Shown here piece by piece: positions 25,831 through 34,776 of a stretch of 64,000 nucleotides of DNA. The stretch is from Pontibacter rufus. GTDB lineage: Bacteria > Bacteroidota > Bacteroidia > Cytophagales > Hymenobacteraceae. Position numbers and translations under genes: made by a program. How positions within the stretch are numbered: the first letter of the stretch is position 1; the number at the start of each line of letters is the position of its first letter. The notes beneath the pieces are model-generated. The model did no database searches. It was not told where the DNA came from and saw nothing but the letters and a program-made list of their open reading frames with translations. The stretch spans positions 358,800-422,799 of the forward strand of contig NZ_JADQDR010000003.1 in NCBI RefSeq assembly GCF_015694705.1, in the 5' to 3' direction.

Positions 25831-26658
25831 ATGAGCAAACACATCTCCACCTTCAGCAACTTACAGCAGCGAACCATTATCGGCGTATTGGGTGCCGCCG
25901 TTTTTATAGGGGGGATTTGGTTTAACGAGTGGACGTATTTTCTGCTGTTCCTGGGGCTCACCCTGCTGGGCATTGCCGAATTTTACAGGCTGGTGCGGGT
26001 GCAGGGCATCAGGCCAAACCGTGGGCTGGGACTGGGGCTGGGAGCTCTTTTCTTTGTGTCTGTTTTCCTGATTGAAAAAGACCTGATGCCGGGCGAACTG
26101 CTTTACCTGTCGCTGCCGGTGCTTTTCCTGGCTTTTATTCTGGAACTCTACCGCAAACAACCGCAGCCTTTTACCAACATTGCTTTCACCTGGATGGGGG
26201 TGGTTTATGTGGCGGGTCCGTTCGGGTTGCTGCACCTGCTGGGCTTTCTAAAAGGCACCTACGACTGGCAACCTATACTTGGCGTTATGCTGCTTATCTG
26301 GGCATCGGATATTGGTGGGTATATTTTCGGCAAAAGCTTTGGTAAACACAAACTGTTTGAGCGCATCTCGCCGGGCAAAACCTGGGAAGGATGGGCGGGC
26401 GGCACCTTGCTGGCTATGGCGGTGGGCTATGTGCTGTCGCTGTTTTTTACGGATCTGGCTTTATACCAGTGGATAGGCATCGCGCTGTTGGTGGCTGTCT
26501 TCGGCGTGCTGGGCGACTTAACTGAATCGCTGCTGAAACGCAGCCTGGGCGTGAAGGACTCGGGTACGCTGCTGCCCGGCCACGGCGGCATTCTCGACCG
26601 CTTCGACAGCCTGCTGATGGCTATTCCTTTCATTGTCGCTTTCCTGAAAATATTCTAA
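25831..26658 (+). CDS. cdsA: phosphatidate cytidylyltransferase
   Basis: 275 residues with about eight membrane helices. The signature is clear in WASDIGGYIFGKSFGKHKLFERISPGKTWEG and, at the end, SLGVKDSGTLLPGHGGILDRFDSLL with the metal-binding acid residues. It makes CDP-diacylglycerol from CTP and phosphatidate for phospholipid synthesis at the inner membrane. A phosphatidylserine decarboxylase gene follows at 28151, separated by a glutamate dehydrogenase. Confidence 0.94.
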   Translation: MSKHISTFSNLQQRTIIGVLGAAVFIGGIWFNEWTYFLLFLGLTLLGIAEFYRLVRVQGIRPNRGLGLGLGALFFVSVFLIEKDLMPGELLYLSLPVLFLAFILELYRKQPQPFTNIAFTWMGVVYVAGPFGLLHLLGFLKGTYDWQPILGVMLLIWASDIGGYIFGKSFGKHKLFERISPGKTWEGWAGGTLLAMAVGYVLSLFFTDLALYQWIGIALLVAVFGVLGDLTESLLKRSLGVKDSGTLLPGHGGILDRFDSLLMAIPFIVAFLKIF

Positions 26659-26752
26659 AAACTTTTGTCTGCCGCTTTTAGGAGGTTGCAAGTATAATGC
26701 CCAACTTTGCCGCCTGATTAATTACTCACTTCTAATTATTATATAGCAAGAG

Positions 26753-28027
26753 ATGTTATACAAAGAGCCTGCGCCGATAAAGGACAGGGAAAATCCTTTC
26801 GAATCGATGATGTCGCGCTTCAATATTGCCGCCGAAGTGCTGGGGCTGGACGAGGAAACGTACAATGTGCTCAAGTCCCCTACCCGTCAGGTAATTGTGA
26901 ATGTGCCCGTTACAATGGATGATGGCAAAGTGCGTGTGTTTGAAGGCTATCGCGTGATTCACTCTACCATTCTGGGCCCTTCAAAAGGCGGTATCCGCTA
27001 TGCGCCGGATGTGTTTCTGGATGAGGTAAAGGCGCTGGCTGCCTGGATGACCTGGAAATGTGCTGTAGTGGATATCCCCTACGGCGGCGCCAAAGGCGGA
27101 ATTATCTGTGACCCGTATTCAATGTCTTCGGGCGAAATTGAGCGTTTAACCAGGGCTTATACTTCTTCTTTGGTGGATATCTTCGGCCCGGACCAGGATA
27201 TACCGGCCCCGGACATGGGCACCGGCCCGCGCGAAATGGCCTGGCTGATGGACGAATATTCTAAAACCAAGGGCTCTACGGTACATGCCGTAGTAACAGG
27301 CAAGCCGCTGGTGCTGGGCGGCTCGCTGGGCCGCGTAGAAGCAACTGGCCGGGGTGTGATGGTATCGGCGCTGGCTGCTATGGACAAACTGGGCATGGAC
27401 CCGTCTAAATCGACAGCAGTAGTGCAGGGATTTGGCAATGTGGGCGCTTGGGCAGCCAAACTGATGGCCGAGCGTGGCGTAAAGATCCTGGGCGTGAGCG
27501 ATGTTAGCGGCGCTTACTGGAACGACAACGGCATCGACATTGAAGAGGCTATCCGGTATAAAAACAATAACAACGGCCGCCTGCAGGGGTTTCAGGGTGC
27601 GGAGATGATGGACAGCGACGACCTGCTGACAGCCAATGTAGATGTGTTGGTGCCGGCCGCTGTGGAAGATGTTATCACCATCCACAACGTAGATAAAATA
27701 CAGGCAAGGCTGATCGTGGAAGGCGCTAACGGCCCGACTTCTTATAAAGCCGACAACATCATCAACGAAAAAGGCATTATGGTGGTGCCGGATATTCTGG
27801 CAAATTCGGGTGGCGTTACCGTGTCATACTTTGAGTGGGTGCAGAACCGCATGGGCTTTAAATGGACCCTGCAGCGCGTAAACGACCGTGCGGAACGCTA
27901 CATGAAAGAAGCTTTTGAGCGGGTGTATGCCGCTTCGCAGAAGTATGAAGTACCCATGCGCATTGCCGCCTACATCGTGGCTATCGACAAAGTAGCGATG
28001 ACTTATAAGTACCGTGGAGGCTTCTAA
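26753..28027 (+). CDS. glutamate dehydrogenase (NAD-type)
   Basis: 424 residues, the size of hexameric GDH of the GdhA/RocG type. It contains the substrate lysines in STILGPSKGGIRYAPD and WMTWKCAVVDIPYGGAKGGI, PAPDMGTGPREMAW, a Rossmann motif VVQGFGNVGAWAAKL, and LANSGGVTVSYFEWVQN. It interconverts glutamate and 2-oxoglutarate plus ammonia. The pattern K-G-G-I-R-Y with Pro following is that of catabolic NAD enzymes, but cofactor choice is only inferred. It is a paralogue of the leucine dehydrogenase at 4220 and of the remnant at 16456. Confidence 0.93.
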   Translation: MLYKEPAPIKDRENPFESMMSRFNIAAEVLGLDEETYNVLKSPTRQVIVNVPVTMDDGKVRVFEGYRVIHSTILGPSKGGIRYAPDVFLDEVKALAAWMTWKCAVVDIPYGGAKGGIICDPYSMSSGEIERLTRAYTSSLVDIFGPDQDIPAPDMGTGPREMAWLMDEYSKTKGSTVHAVVTGKPLVLGGSLGRVEATGRGVMVSALAAMDKLGMDPSKSTAVVQGFGNVGAWAAKLMAERGVKILGVSDVSGAYWNDNGIDIEEAIRYKNNNNGRLQGFQGAEMMDSDDLLTANVDVLVPAAVEDVITIHNVDKIQARLIVEGANGPTSYKADNIINEKGIMVVPDILANSGGVTVSYFEWVQNRMGFKWTLQRVNDRAERYMKEAFERVYAASQKYEVPMRIAAYIVAIDKVAMTYKYRGGF

Positions 28028-28062
28028 TCAACATTTTTTATAAGAGTAAGCAAAAGTTTCTA

Positions 28063-28117
28063 TACTTTTGGAGCAGGATAATAGCCCATCTGTGTAACCG
28101 GATGGGCTATTATAAGT
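28063..28117 (+). promoter_or_regulatory. -7 box and hairpin ahead of psd
   Basis: TACTTTTG (28063-28070) fits the TAnnTTTG box (no TTG at -33). Immediately after it, AATAGCCCATC and GATGGGCTATT (28081-28116) form an 11-bp stem. It lacks a T-run, so it is a poor terminator for the gdh gene. It could equally be a hairpin at the very 5' end of the psd mRNA. Confidence 0.4.
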
Positions 28118-28150
28118 TACATTAGTACCTGCGGCCAATCAAAAAGACTG

Positions 28151-28834
28151 ATGAAGATTCATAAAGAAGGAAGAAAGATTCTATTTTTTACGTTGCTGAT
28201 TTTGATAGTGCTCAATCTGTTGCTCTACAATTTCAACGCGGTAAATAATACCTTTAATAAAATTTTCTCAGCTGTTTCTGCGATACTTTTCCTGCTGATT
28301 CTGCAGTTTTTCAGGAGTCCTTACCGGAATTTACTTTTGCACGAAGACCTGCTGGTAGCTCCGGCCGACGGCAAAGTGGTGGTGATTGAGGAAGTAGAGG
28401 AAACAGAATACTTTAAAGACAAGCGCAAGCAAATCTCCATTTTCATGTCGCCGATAAACGTGCACGTGACGCGCAACCCCATTTCAGGCATTGTTACTTA
28501 TTTCAAGTACCATCCGGGAAACTACTTTGTAGCCTGGCACCCCAAATCGAGCACGCAGAACGAGCGCACCTCCGTCGTGGTAGAGTCTACAGCCGGGCCC
28601 GAAGTGCTTTTCCGGCAGATTGCCGGGGCCATGGCACGGCGCATTGTGTGGTACGTAAGCGAGGGTGACGAGGTGAGCCAGGGCGAGGAGTTCGGCTTTA
28701 TCAAGTTTGGCTCCCGAGTAGACGTATTTGTGCCGCTTGACACCGACATTAAGGTGCAACTAGGCCAGAAAACAAAAGGCGGTCAAACCGTAATTGCCCA
28801 GCTCAAGACAGCCCCACCTACGTTGTTCGGGTAA
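28151..28834 (+). CDS. psd: phosphatidylserine decarboxylase family protein
   Basis: 227 residues, the short (archaetidylserine-type) form. Two N-terminal membrane helices (~10-50) precede the catalytic part: VAPADGKVVVIEEV, SIFMSPINVHVTRNP with the conserved His, and the self-cleavage site FGSRVDVFVP, where Ser becomes the pyruvoyl group. It converts phosphatidylserine to phosphatidylethanolamine at the inner membrane. With cdsA nearby it forms a phospholipid synthesis neighbourhood. A strong terminator follows (28922-28960). Confidence 0.92.
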   Translation: MKIHKEGRKILFFTLLILIVLNLLLYNFNAVNNTFNKIFSAVSAILFLLILQFFRSPYRNLLLHEDLLVAPADGKVVVIEEVEETEYFKDKRKQISIFMSPINVHVTRNPISGIVTYFKYHPGNYFVAWHPKSSTQNERTSVVVESTAGPEVLFRQIAGAMARRIVWYVSEGDEVSQGEEFGFIKFGSRVDVFVPLDTDIKVQLGQKTKGGQTVIAQLKTAPPTLFG

Positions 28835-28921
28835 AACAATAAGACATTAGACGCTGGATTTTAGACGTTAGACTTTTTGTGTGAAAATATTGCTACTTCA
28901 AAGCTGAAGACTTAAAGCACA

Positions 28922-28960
28922 CAAAAGGCCGCTGCAGTTTATACTTGCAGCGGCCTTTTG
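28922..28960. terminator. bidirectional terminator between psd and msrC
   Basis: A perfect 15-bp stem, CAAAAGGCCGCTGCA and its complement, with a 9-nt loop that contains TATACT. T-rich on both sides, so it can serve psd and, from the other strand, the downstream minus-strand gene. Confidence 0.85.
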
Positions 28961-28968
28961 TTTACCTA

Positions 28969-29094
28969 CCGCAAGTTTTCAACTTGTGGTTTAAATGAAG
29001 TCAGCTTTTAACTGGCGAAAGTATAACTGCTAAAGAGTAGTTTATGCAAGCTGAAAGCTTGCCTCAAGTATAGCCACAAGTTGAAAACTTGCGG
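28969..29094. repeat. inverted-repeat element C
   Basis: The outer arms 28969-28989 and 29074-29094 are exact inverted 21-mers built around CAAGTTTTCAACTTG. Inside lies another palindrome, GCAAGCT-GAA-AGCTTGC (29046-29062). No coding capacity. It looks like a REP/MITE-type intergenic element of a different family from A. The stretch 28835-29181 holds otherwise only the terminator. Confidence 0.7.
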
Positions 29095-29181
29095 CAGCGG
29101 GAATTAGCAGAAAGCTGGCAGATGATGACTTCAATACAGGATAAAGTCTAGTGTCTAAAATCCAACATCTACTATCTTACC

Positions 29182-29664
29182 CTAGTACCAGCTTGCTACC
29201 AACTGCATCAGTTGCTCCAGGTATAGCTGGTCTGTTTCGTCGAAATCGTTAAGCTGATCGCTGTCCACATCCAGTACCAGTTTTACTTCTCGGTTTTTGA
29301 TAACAGGCACCACGATTTCAGATTTGGATTCGCTGGCGCAGGCGATGTGCCCCGGAAAGGCGTCTACATCGGGTACCAGTATGGTTTCCTGTCGGGTATA
29401 GCAGGCGCCGCACACGCCTTTGTGGTACGGAATGCGCGTGCAGGCCACCGGCCCCTGAAAAGGCCCCAGCACCAATTGCCCCTCCTTGCTGAAGTATACG
29501 CCCACCCAGAAGAAGCCCATCCCTTGTTTCAGGGCAGCTACCAGGTTCGAGAGGTTAGCAATCAGATCGGTTTCACCGGTAACCAGCGCTTCGATTTGCG
29601 GAAGCAGGGCTTTATACTTCTCCCCTTTGCTGAGGTTTACATCTATAATAAGCGATTCGGCCAT
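29182..29664 (-). CDS. msrC: free methionine-(R)-sulfoxide reductase (GAF domain)
   Basis: A 160-residue single GAF-domain protein. The family's redox Cys positions are seen in PVACTRIPYHKGVCG and HIACASESKSEIVVP, with LVLDVDSDQLNDFDETD near the end. It reduces free Met-R-sulfoxide in the cytosol. Start ATG at 29664. Monocistronic. Confidence 0.92.
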   Translation of the reverse strand: MAESLIIDVNLSKGEKYKALLPQIEALVTGETDLIANLSNLVAALKQGMGFFWVGVYFSKEGQLVLGPFQGPVACTRIPYHKGVCGACYTRQETILVPDVDAFPGHIACASESKSEIVVPVIKNREVKLVLDVDSDQLNDFDETDQLYLEQLMQLVASWY

Positions 29665-29762
29665 GAGTTTAATTTTGAATAACTGAGTTTGGATAAAGTG
29701 CTAATTGTTTAATGTGCTGATGTGTTAGATAAATCAACAGAATAAAAGCAATCTTCTTTTGC

Positions 29763-29860
29763 ACTCCCCTCCTTTTTCAAGGAGGGGTGCCGCAGGCGGG
29801 GTGGTTTATCTCTTTATCGAGGGGCCCTACCCCGGGCCTCGCCAGCGAGGCGAAAAGCCT
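29763..29860. repeat. GC-rich palindromic intergenic element
   Basis: The hairpin CCCCTCC...GGAGGGG (29766-29787) is followed by GCCGCAGGCGGGGTGG and, further on, a second hairpin GCCTCGC-CA-GCGAGGC. Elements of this type, often beginning CCCCTCCTT, are common between Bacteroidetes genes. It is related in its C-rich arms to the element at 39139-39219. Confidence 0.5.
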
Positions 29861-29920
29861 GCTCAAGGCTTTAAACTTAAAGTATAGCAATGAACGTTTA
29901 CTTCTGCTGCTTTACTTAAT

Positions 29921-30976
29921 TTATGCTTCGCTCGCCAGAGCAACAGACAATTTACGATAATGTTGCAGCCAGTCGGTGTTCAAATCGTGTATGCCCAGAA
30001 GCTGCCCGCCTGCTATCGTGGGCGCTTTAATGCCGCTGCCAAGCATCTTATACTTGCTCTTAAGTAGTATGGCTTCGTCCCAAAGGCCAGCCTGCAGCAG
30101 GCTTTCCAGCAAAAAAGTACCGCCTTCAACCAGTACCGACAGCACCTGCCGCCGGTGCAGATCCTGCATCAATTGCGGCAGCAGCGGCTCGTTTTCGTGT
30201 AGCTGCACAAAGTATAAGTTCTCCCGATCGACTGGCTTTTTGTAAGTATACACCACCGTTGGCTGGCTTTGGTCGAACAGGTGCAGATGTGGAGGGAGTT
30301 GCAACTGCCTGTCGATAACGAGGCGCAACGGGTTTCTGCCGCTCCACAGGCGTGTGTTCAGGCGCGGGTTATCAGCCAGGGCCGTGCGGGTACCCACCAG
30401 AATGGCCTGCTCTTCGGCGCGATACTTGTGTACGAGCCGCTGCGCCAGGCTTCCGCTAATCTGTACCGGCTTATAGTTGTCAGCAGCCACAAAGCCATCC
30501 GCCGTTTCGGCCCACTTCAAAAGTATAAAGGGCCGCTTTAAAGTATGGAAAGTAAAGAAGCGCTTGTTCAGTTCCAGGCCTTCCTGCTCCAGCACGCCCA
30601 CTTTTACCTGCGCGCCTGCCTCCTGCAGCTTTTTGATGCCGCGCCCTGCCACCAGCGGGTTTGGATCGGTGTTGCAGATAACCACATCGCGCACGCCGCT
30701 GCTGATGAGTAAATCGGCACAGGGCGGTGTTTTGCCAAAGTGCGAACAAGGCTCCAGCGTAACGTATACCCGGCTTTGGGGCAGCAAGCTTTTATTTTCT
30801 ACAGAAGCAATGGCATTTACCTCGGCATGGGGGCCGCCATACTGCCAGTGCCAACCTTCGCCAATGATTCGGCCATCGTGTACCACCACGCAGCCCACCA
30901 TCGGGTTAGGACTGGTATAGCCACTGCCCAGCCTTGCCAGTTCCAGCGCACGCCGCATGTATAGTTCGTCAGCCAT
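29921..30976 (-). CDS. ribD: bifunctional riboflavin deaminase/reductase RibD
   Basis: 351 residues. The N-terminal CMP/dCMP-deaminase-like domain has the zinc ligands His50 and the Glu52 proton donor in HAEVNAI, and Cys77 and Cys86 in EPCSHFGKTPPCADLL. The C-terminal RibD reductase domain begins near RPFILLKWAETADGFVA and has ILVGTRTALADNPRLNTR and LVEGGTFLLESLL. It deaminates and then reduces the pyrimidine intermediate in riboflavin synthesis. Divergent from prmC. Confidence 0.95.
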   Translation of the reverse strand: MADELYMRRALELARLGSGYTSPNPMVGCVVVHDGRIIGEGWHWQYGGPHAEVNAIASVENKSLLPQSRVYVTLEPCSHFGKTPPCADLLISSGVRDVVICNTDPNPLVAGRGIKKLQEAGAQVKVGVLEQEGLELNKRFFTFHTLKRPFILLKWAETADGFVAADNYKPVQISGSLAQRLVHKYRAEEQAILVGTRTALADNPRLNTRLWSGRNPLRLVIDRQLQLPPHLHLFDQSQPTVVYTYKKPVDRENLYFVQLHENEPLLPQLMQDLHRRQVLSVLVEGGTFLLESLLQAGLWDEAILLKSKYKMLGSGIKAPTIAGGQLLGIHDLNTDWLQHYRKLSVALASEA

Positions 30977-31076
30977 GTTCGGGAGTTAAAGATTTAGAAA
31001 GTTAGAGAGTTAGAAAGTTCTAAGATAGAATCAAGTCATTAATCTCTTTTCCCAGGAAGAATAGTATGGGCTGTTT

Positions 31077-31146
31077 TTTTGTCATCCTGTAAGGATCTTG
31101 TGAGTGATTGTTAGGCAACCCACAAGATCCTTACAGGATGACAAAA
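31077..31146. repeat. inverted-repeat element B
   Basis: Two perfect 26-nt inverted arms (31077-31102 and 31121-31146) around an 18-nt centre; the arms read GTCATCCTGTAAGGATCTTG. A decayed relative lies at 35797-35888. Between the divergent genes ribD and prmC, so it is not a terminator. Confidence 0.8.
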
Positions 31147-31228
31147 TGTATAAATTGCCGCTTTATCTTTGCCTGACTGCAGATAAACAACTCGTAACGC
31201 AGCATTCGGAACTCGTAACGCAAAAAGC

Positions 31229-31236
31229 TACTTTTG
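31229..31236 (+). promoter_or_regulatory. putative -7 box of prmC
   Basis: TACTTTTG matches TAnnTTTG, 34 nt before the ATG. The -33 region has TTC instead of TTG at the right distance. Confidence 0.4.
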
Positions 31237-31270
31237 CAAAGATATCTAAAATCCAACCGAAAGTATAGCT

Positions 31271-32125
31271 ATGGCCACCGTGCAGGAAATGCAGCAGTAC
31301 ATCCGCCAGAGTATAAGTGAGGCATACCCGGCGCCGGAAGACGGCGCGGTGGCGCAACTGGTGCTGGAGCATGTGCTGCAAAAATCACGTATGCAACTGC
31401 GCTTGGGTTGGCAGGAGCCGGTAACAGCGGAGCAGGAAATACAGGTGCGACAGGCAGTAAAACGGCTGCAGCAGCAGGAGCCTGTGCAATATGTACTAGG
31501 GGAGGCGCATTTTTACGGGCTGGATTTGCTCGTAGATGCGCGTGTGCTTATACCAAGGCCGGAGACGGAGGAACTGGTGGACCTGGCGCTGAAAGAACAC
31601 AAAGGGCAATCAGGATTGCGGGTGCTGGACATTTGTACCGGAAGCGGCTGTATTCCGCTGGCACTGGCGGCCAATCTGGAAGATGCTGACGTGTACGGGC
31701 TAGAGATATCGGAAGGAGCGCTGGAGGTGGCAAGGGCTAACGCGGCCAAGTATAAACTCTCGGTAACATGGCTGCAGCAGAATATTTTTGAGCCGGTGCA
31801 ACGTATAAAACCAGGTTCGCTGGACATCATTACCAGCAATCCGCCGTATGTGCTGGAAGAAGAAAAGCAACTGATGCGCCCTAACGTGTTGGCTTATGAG
31901 CCACACCTGGCGCTTTTTGTGCCCGATACGGATGGGCTTAAATATTACAAAAGAATAACCGAAGCAGGCCTGCAGCTTTTAAAGGAAGGTGGTAAATTAT
32001 ACTTCGAAATAAACGAGCGCTACGGCGGGCAGGTACAGGCACTGCTGCTGCAAGCCGGGTTTGCGGAGGCGACAGTGGTACAGGATCTGTCCGGGAAAGA
32101 CCGCATTGTACGCGCCACCAGGTAG
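31271..32125 (+). CDS. prmC: peptide chain release factor N5-glutamine methyltransferase
   Basis: 284 residues. An N-terminal helical domain that grips the release factor is followed by a SAM-binding Rossmann domain with VLDICTGSGCIPLAL and the substrate-binding NPPYVLEEE. PHLALFVPDTDGLKYY is also typical. It methylates the Gln of the GGQ motif in RF1/RF2. It has an additional Cys in the SAM loop, otherwise normal. Confidence 0.94.
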   Translation: MATVQEMQQYIRQSISEAYPAPEDGAVAQLVLEHVLQKSRMQLRLGWQEPVTAEQEIQVRQAVKRLQQQEPVQYVLGEAHFYGLDLLVDARVLIPRPETEELVDLALKEHKGQSGLRVLDICTGSGCIPLALAANLEDADVYGLEISEGALEVARANAAKYKLSVTWLQQNIFEPVQRIKPGSLDIITSNPPYVLEEEKQLMRPNVLAYEPHLALFVPDTDGLKYYKRITEAGLQLLKEGGKLYFEINERYGGQVQALLLQAGFAEATVVQDLSGKDRIVRATR

Positions 32126-32156
32126 TAAGCAGCAAAAGCAATTGAATAAAAGCAAG

Positions 32157-32186
32157 TTGCACGTCTGATACAAACATTTAACTTTG
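32157..32186 (+). promoter_or_regulatory. Bacteroidetes-type promoter of galE
   Basis: TTG at 32157-32159, a 19-nt spacer and TAACTTTG at 32179-32186 give a perfect consensus. The predicted leader before the galE start at 32338 is about 145 nt and contains AGTATA and TATACT palindrome-like motifs (32270-32287). Confidence 0.7.
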
Positions 32187-32337
32187 TGGTGCAGCTAGAT
32201 AAAGCAGCTTTCCGGACACGGAGGTATAAGCTACAGGAATATGCTTTAAAGAGGAAGATAAGTCAGTATCAAGTATATTATACTTGATGCGTGTCTAAAA
32301 AATCAAATAAATTAAGAAGGAATTAACTTACAGAACA

Positions 32338-33363
32338 TTGGCAAACGAAAAAATATTGGTTACCGGCGGTGCGGGCTATATCGGCTCCCACACGGTTGTG
32401 GAATTAGTGCAGGCAGGATACGAACCTGTAATTGTAGATAACTTCTCGAATTCCGAGGAAAGCGCCCTGCAGGGCATTGCCGCTATACTTGGCCGCGAGG
32501 TGCCGTGCCACCGCGTAGACTGCACGGATGCTGCTGCGCTGCGGAAGGTGTTTGAGCAGGAGCAGAACATTGCCGGTGTGATTCATTTTGCAGCCTACAA
32601 AGCAGTGGGTGAATCGGTGTCGGAACCATTAAAATACTATCACAACAACGTAGGCTCGCTGGTAACATTGCTGCAGGTGATGCAGGAATTCAAGGTTTTT
32701 AACTTAGTGTTTTCCTCCTCCTGCACGGTATACGGCATACCTGAAAAGTTACCCGTAACCGAGCAGACGCCGGTGCAGAAGGCCAACTCGCCTTACGGCA
32801 ATACCAAGAAAATATGTGAGGAGATTCTCACGGATCTGGCCAACAGCGGCAGCAGCATGAAGAGCATTGCGCTGCGTTACTTTAATCCTATCGGCGCGCA
32901 CCCATCTGCTAAAATCGGGGAGCTGCCATTGGGCATACCAAGCAACCTGGTACCTTTCATTACGCAAACGGCTGCGGGCATCCGTAAGGAACTGACCATT
33001 TTCGGCAACGATTACGACACGCCGGATGGTACCAACGTGCGCGATTATGTGCATGTGGTGGATTTGGCCAAAGCGCACGTGGTAGCTGTGGAAAGGCTGC
33101 TGCAAAACAAGGTGCCGGATTTAGAGTTCTTTAACGTGGGCACCGGCAGGGGCAACACGGTGCTGGAGGCAGTACATGCTTTTGAGCGCGCCACCGGCCA
33201 GAAACTGAACTATAAAATCGGGGAGCGCCGCGCCGGCGATGTGCCTAAAATTTATGCGGATGTAACCAAAGCTACGCAGGAACTGGGTTTTAAAACCACC
33301 AGCACCCTCGAAGAAGCCATGAAAAGCGCCTGGGACTGGCAAATGTCTCTGGAAAAGCGCTAA
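32338..33363 (+). CDS. galE: UDP-glucose 4-epimerase
   Basis: 341 residues of the extended SDR type. NAD-binding GGAGYIGSHTVVEL, the catalytic Ser in SSSCTVYG, and the Tyr/Lys pair in SPYGNTKKICE; NVGTGRGNTVLE near the C-terminus. The start is TTG at 32338 (ANEKILVTGG follows), preceded by AGAAGGAAT. It interconverts UDP-glucose and UDP-galactose for envelope polysaccharides. rfbB and rfbA follow on the same strand after a 70-bp repeat element. Confidence 0.95.
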   Translation: MANEKILVTGGAGYIGSHTVVELVQAGYEPVIVDNFSNSEESALQGIAAILGREVPCHRVDCTDAAALRKVFEQEQNIAGVIHFAAYKAVGESVSEPLKYYHNNVGSLVTLLQVMQEFKVFNLVFSSSCTVYGIPEKLPVTEQTPVQKANSPYGNTKKICEEILTDLANSGSSMKSIALRYFNPIGAHPSAKIGELPLGIPSNLVPFITQTAAGIRKELTIFGNDYDTPDGTNVRDYVHVVDLAKAHVVAVERLLQNKVPDLEFFNVGTGRGNTVLEAVHAFERATGQKLNYKIGERRAGDVPKIYADVTKATQELGFKTTSTLEEAMKSAWDWQMSLEKR

Positions 33364-33442
33364 CGGAAGCAGTTTATTTGAATCAGCAGTTAAAATTTGG
33401 ATTGTACCAACTTGAGGTTATTACAGTAAAGTCTTCCGTTTT

Positions 33443-33512
33443 GCTGGTGCGAGCTTGTAGCTCGTACTTTTTCCTGTAGATGTAAAGGTACGAGCTGCAA
33501 GCTCGCACCAGC
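33443..33512. repeat. 70-bp inverted-repeat element, family A copy 2
   Basis: Starts GCTGGTGCGAGCTTG and ends with its inverted form, CAAGCTCGCACCAGC; same total length as copy 1 at 1604. Lies between galE and rfbB. The two copies share arms but the central 14 nt differ. Confidence 0.85.
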
Positions 33513-33646
33513 AGAGAAGCAATCAACAAAGGAGAACTTTATACTTTAATGATTCAAAATCATAAATAAGGCGCTATACTTAAAGAGTCTTGTGTCTATC
33601 ATCCTGACACTTGTGCCTTTTTACAGCATGAAATTTATACTATAGC

Positions 33647-34696
33647 ATGAAAATATTAATTACGGGGGGTGCCGGGTTCATTGGCTCGCATGTGGTGCGC
33701 TTGTTTGTGAACAAGTACCCAAGTTACCAGATCTTCAACCTCGACAAGCTCACCTATGCCGGTAATCTGGCAAACCTGGCAGATGTGGCGGATCGGGAAA
33801 ACTATACTTTCCTGAAGGGCGACATTGTGGACGCGGCTTACCTGGATGAGACTTTCAGTAAGTATAATTTTGATGCCGTTATTCACCTGGCAGCAGAGTC
33901 GCACGTGGATCGCTCGATTTCAGACCCGCTTGCCTTTGTGTATACCAATGTGATCGGTACGGTAAACCTATTGAATACTGCACGCCGCCACTGGGCCAGC
34001 AATTTACAAGACCACCTGTTTTACCATGTTTCTACCGACGAGGTGTATGGCTCTTTGGGTGCAGAAGGTATGTTCACTGAGGAGACAGCATACGATCCGC
34101 GCTCACCTTATTCGGCTTCTAAAGCAAGTTCCGATCATTTTGTGCGTGCCTGGTATCACACTTATGGCTTACCGGTCAAAATATCGAACTGCTCCAACAA
34201 CTATGGGCCGAACCACTTCCCGGAGAAACTGATTCCACTGGCTATTAACAACATCAGAAATGAAAAGCCGGTGCCGGTGTATGGCAAAGGCGAAAACGTG
34301 CGCGACTGGCTTTACGTGCCCGACCATGCCCGCGCCATCGACGTTATCTTCCACGAAGGCAAAGTGGGCGAAACCTACAACATCGGCGGCGTAAACGAGT
34401 GGAAGAACCTAGAGCTGATTGAGCTGCTCTGCGACCTGATGGATGAAAAACTGGGACGTCCGCAGGGGCGCTCACGCCAGCTCATCACCTTTGTGAAAGA
34501 CCGTGCCGGCCATGATTTAAGGTATGCGATAGACTCATCCAAACTGATGAATGAGCTGGGCTGGGAACCATCTGTTACATTTGAGGAAGGCCTGAGCAAA
34601 ACGGTAGACTGGTACCTGCAAAACACCGAATGGCTGGAGAACGTTACATCCGGCAATTACCAAAGCTATTACGAGCAGCAATACGTTAGCCGCTGA
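33647..34696 (+). CDS. rfbB: dTDP-glucose 4,6-dehydratase
   Basis: 349 residues of the extended SDR type. [14 protein letters not shown], the dehydratase segment HVSTDEVYG with the catalytic Asp/Glu after Thr, and the pair Tyr/Lys in [29 protein letters not shown] is characteristic of RfbB. It makes dTDP-4-keto-6-deoxyglucose for rhamnose or other deoxysugars. rfbA follows; rfbC and rfbD are not in this window. Confidence 0.95.
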   Translation: MKILITGGAGFIGSHVVRLFVNKYPSYQIFNLDKLTYAGNLANLADVADRENYTFLKGDIVDAAYLDETFSKYNFDAVIHLAAESHVDRSISDPLAFVYTNVIGTVNLLNTARRHWASNLQDHLFYHVSTDEVYGSLGAEGMFTEETAYDPRSPYSASKASSDHFVRAWYHTYGLPVKISNCSNNYGPNHFPEKLIPLAINNIRNEKPVPVYGKGENVRDWLYVPDHARAIDVIFHEGKVGETYNIGGVNEWKNLELIELLCDLMDEKLGRPQGRSRQLITFVKDRAGHDLRYAIDSSKLMNELGWEPSVTFEEGLSKTVDWYLQNTEWLENVTSGNYQSYYEQQYVSR

Positions 34697-34776
34697 AAAG
34701 CGGCAGTTATGAACTACGGGTTGTTCGGGGAGGAATTGCCGGGCGGGGAACGAACAACGAAAAACGATCAACGACA

